Below are positions 1 to 5,439 of a stretch of 8,767 nt of DNA, piece by piece; the first letter of the stretch is position 1, and each line of letters opens with the position of its first letter. The notes below the pieces were generated by a model. It was not told the DNA's origin. It made no database searches and saw only the letters and a list, made by a program, of their open reading frames with translations. A program made the position numbers and the translations under genes. Source of the stretch: Muribaculaceae bacterium (GTDB lineage Bacteria; Bacteroidota; Bacteroidia; Bacteroidales; Muribaculaceae); assembly GCA_029056365.1 (NCBI GenBank), contig JAIDBM010000365.1, positions 1-8,767 on the forward strand. The letters run 5' to 3'.

Positions 1-118
1 ATATGTTCGATACCGTCGGCTGCAGTTTCAGGGAGTCGACGGTGGCTTTCACTTGTTCGGGCGAGGAGTATGGCAGGAAGCAGTCGATACGTGCTTTAGT
101 GCCTTTGCTGGTATTCAT
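1..118 (-). CDS. Probable glycosyltransferase, N-terminal fragment (runs off left edge)
   Basis: The minus-strand ATG at 116-118 opens a frame of 39 complete codons that continues past base 1. After a short polar start the segment RIDCFLPYSSPEQVKATVDS resembles the first beta strand and helix of a GT-A fold family 2 glycosyltransferase as found in Bacteroidales. The DxD motif and everything after it lie outside the window, so the family call rests on this short similarity from memory. Its start overlaps the stop of the amidase-like gene by four bases (ATGA, 115-118), which points to translational coupling and one transcript. Most likely cytoplasmic or membrane-associated and involved in glycan assembly. 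Existence of the gene is fairly sure; the function is tentative. Confidence 0.5.
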   Translation of the reverse strand, partial: MNTSKGTKARIDCFLPYSSPEQVKATVDSLKLQPTVSNI

Positions 119-3078
119 TTTTTATATAGGAAGTTAAGTATTTGACGAATGAGTTTGTCGGGATTTCCGGCATAGTCGTTGTGTCCGTCGAATATGCGCG
201 AGTGTTCGATTGGGAAGCCTATTACGGCTGTACGGTATGAGCCTGCATCGAATAACGTTCCGGCCGGGAGATTGTTTTCGGTGTAGCGCATGAATGTCGC
301 CCCGCGGTTGTCGGCCGGGAACACCGCATCGGGCGATTCAACGGAATATATCACTTCATCGGGTTGCTGGTTGAACATCAGTGTTATGCCGCGTTGTATT
401 CCGAAAGGATTCTGAACGGTGCATGCTTCGCCGTTGATGGCTGCCTGTCCGCTGCGCCACTGGTAGCCGAGAATGCCGGAGGCAAACTCTTTGTCGGTCT
501 TGGCGGTCTGTGCCGAAGAGTTGGGGTTGTCCCAGAGGTCGCTTGCCACGTAGCTTCCGCTGATCAGGAACGATATGCCGGTGGCGGTGTCTTCGGTTAT
601 CTTTTTCTGGAGGGCGGGAGTGAAGGTTTTGAATTCAGTGCCTTTTGCTCCCCGGCCAATTGCACATTCGCGTTGTTTGCCGAGAATCAGGTCGGTGACT
701 TTGGCTTCGCTGCGGCAAGAGCCGTTGATATAGGCATCGAGCGATGAGGATGTGAAACCGTATCCGGCTTCGCTGATGAGCTGCCCGTGAACGAACGGGT
801 AGTCGAAGGTGTTGCCAGCTATGACGCGAGTCTCGTAGTTCGACCGGGAGGCTCCGAATCCGGCGGCATCATCGTCCATCCAAGGAATGCTGCGGCGGAA
901 TTCCATCTGGTCGCCGATGAATCCGATGTCGTAGCCGTCGGGCACTCCGCTGTCGTAGGCGTTATAGAATCCGGCAATTTCTCCGGAGTCGAACCAGAAC
1001 GGAGCGCCGAGACGAGTGAATCCGTTCACAACCAGAACTTCCGGTTTGCCTTTGCGGTAGCACAGCGCGAGAGTCTCGCTCGGGAAGCTTACGCCACCTT
1101 CGTTGCCTGCGATAATGCGGTAGGAGTGTATTTCGGAATCGCTTACAGTAATATTGAAGAAGGGCGATTCGCTCCGGCCTATCTGTCGGAAGCTTCCGTT
1201 GTCGATACGTTCCTGTATGATATAATAGGATGGCATGGCCGATGCCTCGAGGGAATCGGGAGTGGCTTTCCACGACAGTGTGTAGTTGCCGGATCCGTTG
1301 TTGTTGATTGTGAACGAGTTCACGGCCAGAGGCTGTACAACGTATTCGCGTCCGTCGCGGTGCGCCAGGAACTGAAGCATGCCTTTGTATACGGCACGCG
1401 ACACGTCGAACCTGAATCTAGGGTCGAGGCCGTATTTCATGTCGGCGAAATTCTGATGCGACAAAAGTTCGAGCAACATTGCGGGCACAGCCGGTTCGCG
1501 GGCTTCGAAATAGCTTTTGTCCCACATGCCCCGGCGGGTCCAGTTCGGTTCGTATTTGGCACGGATGTCGTTTACAATGTTGGTCATTACCAGGTCGGTA
1601 AGGTCGCGTGAGGCAAGTCTTGAGCTTCCGTTGCCGAGGGTGTCGCCTGCGGTGCTGTATATTCCGAGAGTTCCTATGATCTCATCGTCCATGGTTGTTC
1701 CGGCATCGGAATGGAAGGCGAAGCTCAGGTCTACGGGAATTCCGAGTCCTTCACGGTCGGGAAGCACGCTTGAGCCTCCTGCAAGCCAGTTGACCCAGAG
1801 GGCGCGGCTCCGGTAGTCATCGTTGTAGTCGTTCTCGTTCTGCGAGGGAGTGTAAACACTGTCGGGTGCGCCTGCCCACTGTAGCTGGTAGCGTGCTCCG
1901 CCGGTGAAGCGGGGGTAGTGGGTGTCGACATATTCGGTGGGGTTTCCGTCGTTGTCTTTGGCGCGACGTGCCACGTTGATGAAGCCTCCGCCTATTTTCA
2001 CGGCATCGGCGGTTACCACGGCGCCTTTGTCGTTGCTTACGGCATTTAGTTCCACCAGGCAGTCACTGGCTTTGTCGGGGTCTATGTCGTAGTGTCCGAG
2101 GTATATCCATGTTCCGCCGCCCATCCGCTGGTTTATTTTCATGCTGTGGTCGCCGTCGGCGGCGTGTATGGTGTACAGGGCATCGGTGGCGCTGTTGGGT
2201 AGCGAGGTGTAGCTCACATACACGGCGAGCGGACCTGCCGGGGCATCGTGCAGGCTCCAGCAGGCATGAGGCGACTTGTCGGCATCGGCCGAGACGGCAG
2301 CCTGGCGGGCAGTACCTTGGCGGAACGGATTCACGCCCTCGGTGAGCGGCTTGCCGTTGTGTGCGAATCCGGGAGTGGGGCAGTCGGTCCATTGTCCGTT
2401 TTCGCTGTAGTTTCCTCCGTCAGAGGAGCCGTTGTTGTCGATTATGGCTTCGAATGTGCTTGTGTCGCGTTCTCTCGGACTCATTACATATGCGCCTGCG
2501 TTTTCGAGCATCGGCATCAGGTAGGGCATTACATAGCTTTGGGTATAGAGGTCTTCGACGGTTTCGAATATGCGGGCACGCTGCCATTCCCAGCGGTTGA
2601 GTTTTGGTTCGAAGTACCATCCGTGGCTTTGCCACAGAGCGATGTTGGCGTTGTCGAGGCCTTTCGGGGCTTCAATGCCGTCGATTCTGGTTATGAAGCG
2701 TTTGTCGCCTTGCGGACCCTTTAGTTTTTTGTCGGCAAACAGTACAAGGTCCGACAGATTCTTCCCTCCTGAGGTTATTTTTATTTTGTAGTTCTTGTAT
2801 TGAGAGCCGAGCGATGTAAGCACGTTGTTGGCCAGCTGCCGGTATTGCTCGCTTGTAAGGGAGAGATACGAGGCGGCATCGTTGCAGGCCACGGTCACGG
2901 ATTTTTGTTTTGTGCTTATGGTTACTTTCGAGACTTTTATGTCGCCGAAGTTGAAATTGGCAGGAACTGCGGCATTCATAGCCTTGGCGGCAGCGTTTTC
3001 ATTGACGCCTGCCGACATAGTCTGCGTTGTCGGCAAAATCGCTATGGCCATCAAAGCTATAAGATGTTTTATGCGCAT
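115..3078 (-). CDS. Exported golvesin/xanthan-lyase-like protein with an N-acetylmuramoyl-L-alanine amidase fold
   Basis: A 987-residue protein beginning at an ATG. Residues 1-23 form a signal peptide (MRIKHLIALMAIAILP, then TQTMSA), so it is exported. Residues about 40-125 are an alpha/beta module I cannot name. From about 145 the chain resembles an Amidase_3 zinc amidase: H152, E175, H456 (SFAFHSDAG) and E537 (AVPAMLLELLS) sit where the three zinc ligands and the catalytic glutamate are expected. Between the two halves lies a beta-rich insert, about 225-365, like the golvesin C-terminal / xanthan-lyase carbohydrate-binding domain. Residues about 583-675 look like a fibronectin type III domain. 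The remainder (about 676-987) looks like a Rossmann-type, glutamine-amidotransferase-like domain with no catalytic triad that I can see. Annotation pipelines usually call such proteins xanthan lyase or golvesin C-terminal-like domain protein. Peptidoglycan or surface-glycan cleavage is inferred. It is followed without a gap by the glycosyltransferase-like gene. Confidence 0.85.
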   Translation of the reverse strand: MRIKHLIALMAIAILPTTQTMSAGVNENAAAKAMNAAVPANFNFGDIKVSKVTISTKQKSVTVACNDAASYLSLTSEQYRQLANNVLTSLGSQYKNYKIKITSGGKNLSDLVLFADKKLKGPQGDKRFITRIDGIEAPKGLDNANIALWQSHGWYFEPKLNRWEWQRARIFETVEDLYTQSYVMPYLMPMLENAGAYVMSPRERDTSTFEAIIDNNGSSDGGNYSENGQWTDCPTPGFAHNGKPLTEGVNPFRQGTARQAAVSADADKSPHACWSLHDAPAGPLAVYVSYTSLPNSATDALYTIHAADGDHSMKINQRMGGGTWIYLGHYDIDPDKASDCLVELNAVSNDKGAVVTADAVKIGGGFINVARRAKDNDGNPTEYVDTHYPRFTGGARYQLQWAGAPDSVYTPSQNENDYNDDYRSRALWVNWLAGGSSVLPDREGLGIPVDLSFAFHSDAGTTMDDEIIGTLGIYSTAGDTLGNGSSRLASRDLTDLVMTNIVNDIRAKYEPNWTRRGMWDKSYFEAREPAVPAMLLELLSHQNFADMKYGLDPRFRFDVSRAVYKGMLQFLAHRDGREYVVQPLAVNSFTINNNGSGNYTLSWKATPDSLEASAMPSYYIIQERIDNGSFRQIGRSESPFFNITVSDSEIHSYRIIAGNEGGVSFPSETLALCYRKGKPEVLVVNGFTRLGAPFWFDSGEIAGFYNAYDSGVPDGYDIGFIGDQMEFRRSIPWMDDDAAGFGASRSNYETRVIAGNTFDYPFVHGQLISEAGYGFTSSSLDAYINGSCRSEAKVTDLILGKQRECAIGRGAKGTEFKTFTPALQKKITEDTATGISFLISGSYVASDLWDNPNSSAQTAKTDKEFASGILGYQWRSGQAAINGEACTVQNPFGIQRGITLMFNQQPDEVIYSVESPDAVFPADNRGATFMRYTENNLPAGTLFDAGSYRTAVIGFPIEHSRIFDGHNDYAGNPDKLIRQILNFLYKK

Positions 3079-3114
3079 TTATGCATGTAGTTAGTTAGTG
3101 TGACAGTAATATTA

Positions 3115-3147
3115 CAAAATTAGCGAATTCTTTTGGAATCCGCTAAA
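3115..3147 (-). promoter_or_regulatory. Putative promoter of the amidase-like gene
   Basis: On the minus strand TAATTTTG (3115-3122) matches the Bacteroidetes -7 consensus TAnnTTTG. Twenty-one bases upstream stands TTTA (3144-3147), one mismatch from the -33 TTTG. Transcription would start near 3107, leaving a leader of about 30 bases before the ATG at 3078. A perfect 10-base palindrome GTAATATTAC (3106-3115) lies at the predicted start site, and an inverted repeat fills the spacer between the two elements. Confidence 0.5.
3120..3146. repeat. Inverted repeat inside the promoter spacer (operator or terminator)
   Basis: Arms TTAGCGAATTC (3120-3130) and GAATCCGCTAA (3136-3146) pair at 10 of 11 positions around a five-base loop. 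In minus-strand RNA the one mismatch becomes a G-U pair, so the whole 11-base stem can form, followed by UUUUG. It could be an operator between the -33 and -7 elements of the amidase-like gene, or a weak terminator for the GntR-ABC operon that ends at 3290 upstream on the same strand. The sequence does not decide between them. Confidence 0.5.
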
Positions 3148-3229
3148 GACGAACAAGTTTATTTACAAAATTTATGAATTATAAACACATTTTCAGTCAA
3201 GGATGGACACGGGTGTCTCGTGTTCCTTA

Positions 3230-3270
3230 CTCAGCTCAGGACGGCCATTAGTGCCGTCATCAGAGCTGAG
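3230..3270. repeat. Two-tier hairpin downstream of the GntR gene
   Basis: The outer arms CTCAGCTC (3230-3237) and GAGCTGAG (3263-3270) are a perfect 8-base pair. The inner arms GACGGC (3240-3245) and GCCGTC (3253-3258) are a perfect 6-base pair with a seven-base loop, and a small internal loop separates the two tiers. It begins about 20 bases past the GntR stop codon, so a 3'-end-stabilising or terminator role for the operon is plausible, but no U-run follows on either strand. A perfect palindrome GATTGCAATC (3270-3279) abuts it. Confidence 0.5.
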
Positions 3271-3289
3271 ATTGCAATCATGCAGGGAA

Positions 3290-3658
3290 TCATTTATGTA
3301 CATTGATAAATTTGCGGTATTCATCGGCAAGGTCATCGGGAGTTACCTCGAGCTGGCGCAGACGTCCGAAGAAGTAGTTGAGCTCGCTTGAATAGAAGTC
3401 GCGGCGGCGTTGTTCTCTGATAAGAGTCACGGCATCGGCGCTTACGAAATATCCGAGTCCTCTCCGGTTGAAAATTATTCCGTTGCGTTCAAGAAGTTCG
3501 AAAGCCTTGAGAATGGTGTTGGCATTCACCTGGCAGTCGGCGGCATGCTCTCTTACCGAAGGCATGCGGCTTTCGGCCGGATAGCGACCGGCCATTATGT
3601 CGTCGGCCAGAGATTCGGCTATCTGTATGTATATCGGTGCTTTGTCGGTTAATGCCAT
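3290..3658 (-). CDS. GntR family (YtrA-type) transcriptional repressor
   Basis: A 122-residue cytoplasmic regulator. Residues about 9-72 form the GntR winged helix-turn-helix: PIYIQIAESLADDIMAGRYP, then RMPSVREHAADCQVNANT, then KAFELLERNGII and the wing RRGLGYFV. The C-terminal tail of about 50 residues is short and helical. That length and the absence of a large effector domain are typical of the YtrA subfamily, whose members usually dimerise through this tail and repress a neighbouring ABC transporter operon. The ATG follows the permease stop by four bases, so it is the last gene of the operon. This is unusual, since YtrA-type regulators commonly come first. It probably represses its own operon by binding near 5326-5341 (inference). 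The ligand is unknown. Confidence 0.9.
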   Translation of the reverse strand: MALTDKAPIYIQIAESLADDIMAGRYPAESRMPSVREHAADCQVNANTILKAFELLERNGIIFNRRGLGYFVSADAVTLIREQRRRDFYSSELNYFFGRLRQLEVTPDDLADEYRKFINVHK

Positions 3659-3662
3659 GGCG

Positions 3663-4487
3663 TTATCTGGTTTTGAAGCGTTGGATTACTTCTGTACGCT
3701 TGTATATGTGCCATGCTATGAGATACATTGCGGCCAGCAATACGTAGAGCATCAGCATGGTGGCCCAGCCCATTATATGGGCGACTATTTCGGGGGCGTT
3801 CCAGTTGTCGAACACATTGAATATGTTGGTCAGAGCCGCGCCAATAATGTCAAGAGGCAGAATTATAGGCAGAACAATCTGAAGGGCAAGAAGTGCGACG
3901 AAAGTTTTCAGAAACGACAGTCTGGGCCACAGTACGCTGCCTATCAGATATATCGACTGGGCAAAAAGTCCGAACCAGAGGAGTCCGAGTATGGCAGCTA
4001 TGGATATTTCGGCGGCTTGCAGCGACTGGAACATTTCGGCCAGCGGAATCTTGGTCCAGGCCGGTGGCATTCCGAATATGGCGGCGCTGAGCGAGTCGGA
4101 AGCGAACAAGAAGATGATAAGGCATATGTTTCCTCCCGCCAGATATATGGCGATGTTTGCGAAAAACTTTTCGCTCCGGGCAGCCGGGAGCATCAGGGCG
4201 CTGATACGTCGGCTTTTGCTGTTCAGGTTGTTGAAAGCGATTGAACCCAGCACCTGCACGGTTATTATTGCTATCCAGGCGAAGGCAGTGGCAATCGCGA
4301 AAGTGCGGGCGGCGACATCGCTGTAGTAGCGGTCATCGCCGTGAAATGCTTTAGTGATGAGTATGGAGATACAAAGAGTGAGGCCGAATATCACACCGAA
4401 AATCATGGCGAGATAGCGTTTGTTTTCTATGATGTTTCGTTGTATCAGTGTGCAGGCACGGGCCATGGAGAAGTGGTTCTGGTTCAT
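3663..4487 (-). CDS. ABC transporter permease (ABC-2-like, six predicted helices)
   Basis: A 274-residue integral membrane protein. Hydrophobic segments are visible at about 25-47, 60-82, 108-128, 155-182, 190-215 and 238-261. After the second helix the cytoplasmic loop NSKSRRISALMLPAARSEKF resembles the conserved 'LPAS..EKF' stretch of Bacteroidetes ABC-2-type permeases. It starts inside the stop of the ATPase gene (ATGA overlap, 4484-4487), so the two are almost certainly translated together and form one complex, probably with two copies of each subunit. The substrate cannot be read from the sequence. YtrA-linked transporters elsewhere respond to cell-wall-active compounds, so a role in envelope defence is only a suggestion. 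Confidence 0.85.
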   Translation of the reverse strand: MNQNHFSMARACTLIQRNIIENKRYLAMIFGVIFGLTLCISILITKAFHGDDRYYSDVAARTFAIATAFAWIAIITVQVLGSIAFNNLNSKSRRISALMLPAARSEKFFANIAIYLAGGNICLIIFLFASDSLSAAIFGMPPAWTKIPLAEMFQSLQAAEISIAAILGLLWFGLFAQSIYLIGSVLWPRLSFLKTFVALLALQIVLPIILPLDIIGAALTNIFNVFDNWNAPEIVAHIMGWATMLMLYVLLAAMYLIAWHIYKRTEVIQRFKTR

Positions 4488-5317
4488 AAGGCGTTTATGA
4501 TTTCAGGGTTTGAGTAGGCGAGTTCAAATAGCGATTCGAGGTTTACATCGGTTTCGTCCATGTTTTCATCGCGGCGGCGTATGATGCTGTAGCCTCCTGC
4601 TACCGGAGAACTCCATAATGCGCCGGCACATTCTGCCGGGTTGTGGGCGAAGATGAATTGCAGTTTGTTTTGTATGGCGGCTATGGATGTGTTGAGTATA
4701 AGCCCTTTCCGGTCGATCATGGCAACGTGGTCGAGCACCTGCTCAAGGTCGCGCACCTGATGGGTGGATATTATTATGGTGCGTTCGCTACTTGAGGCGC
4801 TTACAATCGCGCGGCGGAACTCCGCCTTGCCGGGTATGTCCAGGCCGTTGGTGGGTTCGTCCATGAGCAGCAGGCTGGTGTTGCATGCGAGCGCGAAGGC
4901 AATGAAGGCTTTTTTCCGCTGGCCCATTGAAAGATGGCCGAGGTGGATGTCGGCCGATAGCCTGAAGTGCTCCAGATACGAGTGCATCTGTTCGATTGAG
5001 AAACGGGGGTAGAACGGGGCATTGAGCCGCACGTATTCATCGAGCGATATCGACGGAAGGTCGAATTCTTCGGCCACCAGAAAAATCTCGGACAGAGTCT
5101 TAGGCAGGCGCCGGATGGTTTCGTCGTTGTTGAATGTCACTTTTCCGGTGGCCGGCTTCAGCAGGCCGGAAATGAGGTACAGCAGGGTTGATTTTCCGGT
5201 GCCGTTGGCGCCGAGAAGGCCGTATATGGCTCCGGGTTGTATTTCCAGCTGCAGGTCGCTTATCACGGGAGTGGAATTGCCCGGATAGCTGTAAGAGAGA
5301 TTTTTAATCTTGAGCAT
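4484..5317 (-). CDS. ABC transporter ATP-binding protein
   Basis: A 277-residue nucleotide-binding subunit that powers the permease encoded next to it. Motifs in order: Walker A GANGTGKST (36-44), signature LSMGQ (129-133), Walker B LLLMDEP (149-155) with D-loop GLD just after, and the switch histidine in STHQ (H186). The Q-loop position reads VAEEFDLP (81-88), with glutamate where most ABC ATPases have glutamine; this form seems usual in the Bacteroidetes branch of the family. The last 60 residues or so are a short variable tail. The ATG at 5315-5317 is the first gene of the operon, about 20 bases after the predicted transcription start, with no Shine-Dalgarno sequence. Confidence 0.92.
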   Translation of the reverse strand: MLKIKNLSYSYPGNSTPVISDLQLEIQPGAIYGLLGANGTGKSTLLYLISGLLKPATGKVTFNNDETIRRLPKTLSEIFLVAEEFDLPSISLDEYVRLNAPFYPRFSIEQMHSYLEHFRLSADIHLGHLSMGQRKKAFIAFALACNTSLLLMDEPTNGLDIPGKAEFRRAIVSASSSERTIIISTHQVRDLEQVLDHVAMIDRKGLILNTSIAAIQNKLQFIFAHNPAECAGALWSSPVAGGYSIIRRRDENMDETDVNLESLFELAYSNPEIINAL

Positions 5318-5325
5318 AGTGTTAT

Positions 5326-5341
5326 AGTGATGTAGTACACT
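5326..5341. promoter_or_regulatory. Candidate GntR operator at the ABC operon start site
   Basis: The imperfect dyad AGTGATGTAGTACACT has outer half-sites AGTG/CACT and a central TA (pattern GTGnnnTAnnnCAC). It lies directly downstream of the -7 element and covers the predicted transcription start of the ABC-GntR operon. A protein bound here would block initiation. Assignment to the GntR protein of the same operon is inference from position and symmetry. Confidence 0.4.
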
Positions 5342-5342
5342 G

Positions 5343-5374
5343 CAAAGGTATGCAGTTTTTGTGATTCATCCAAA
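5343..5374 (-). promoter_or_regulatory. Consensus Bacteroidetes promoter of the ABC-GntR operon
   Basis: On the minus strand TTTG (5371-5374) and TACCTTTG (5343-5350) are separated by exactly 20 bases, a full match to the Bacteroidetes TTTG/TAnnTTTG promoter. Transcription would begin near 5337, about 20 bases before the ATPase start codon. Confidence 0.75.
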
Positions 5375-5377
5375 TCT

Positions 5378-5395
5378 TTAACACATGTTAACATG
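5378..5395. repeat. Perfect palindrome upstream of the ABC operon promoter
   Basis: CATGTTAACATG (5384-5395) is a perfect 12-base palindrome. It overlaps a second dyad, TTAACA-CA-TGTTAA (5378-5391), so TTAACA half-sites recur three times in 18 bases. It lies just upstream of the -33 element of the ABC operon and about 45 bases past the stop of the TPR-AraC gene. No T-run follows, so it reads as a protein-binding site rather than a terminator. Confidence 0.5.
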
Positions 5396-5439
5396 CTCTG
5401 ACGGGTCACATTTTGAAAATATTTACAATGGACTAACTG

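Noticed and set aside
787..1611. Plus-strand open frame of 274 codons
   Set aside because: It lies wholly opposite the amidase-like gene, its composition reads as an antisense shadow, and it has no recognisable domain or promoter.
2248..2724. Plus-strand open frame of 158 codons
   Set aside because: Antisense to conserved amidase and golvesin-like coding sequence, with no domain features.
3178..3200. E. coli-like promoter TTGACT / TATAAT on the minus strand
   Set aside because: The spacing is only 11 bases, and this organism appears to use the Bacteroidetes TTTG/TAnnTTTG promoter.
3597..4244. Plus-strand open frame of 215 codons
   Set aside because: It runs opposite the permease and the start of the GntR gene, and the translation is low-complexity and polar without a family signal.
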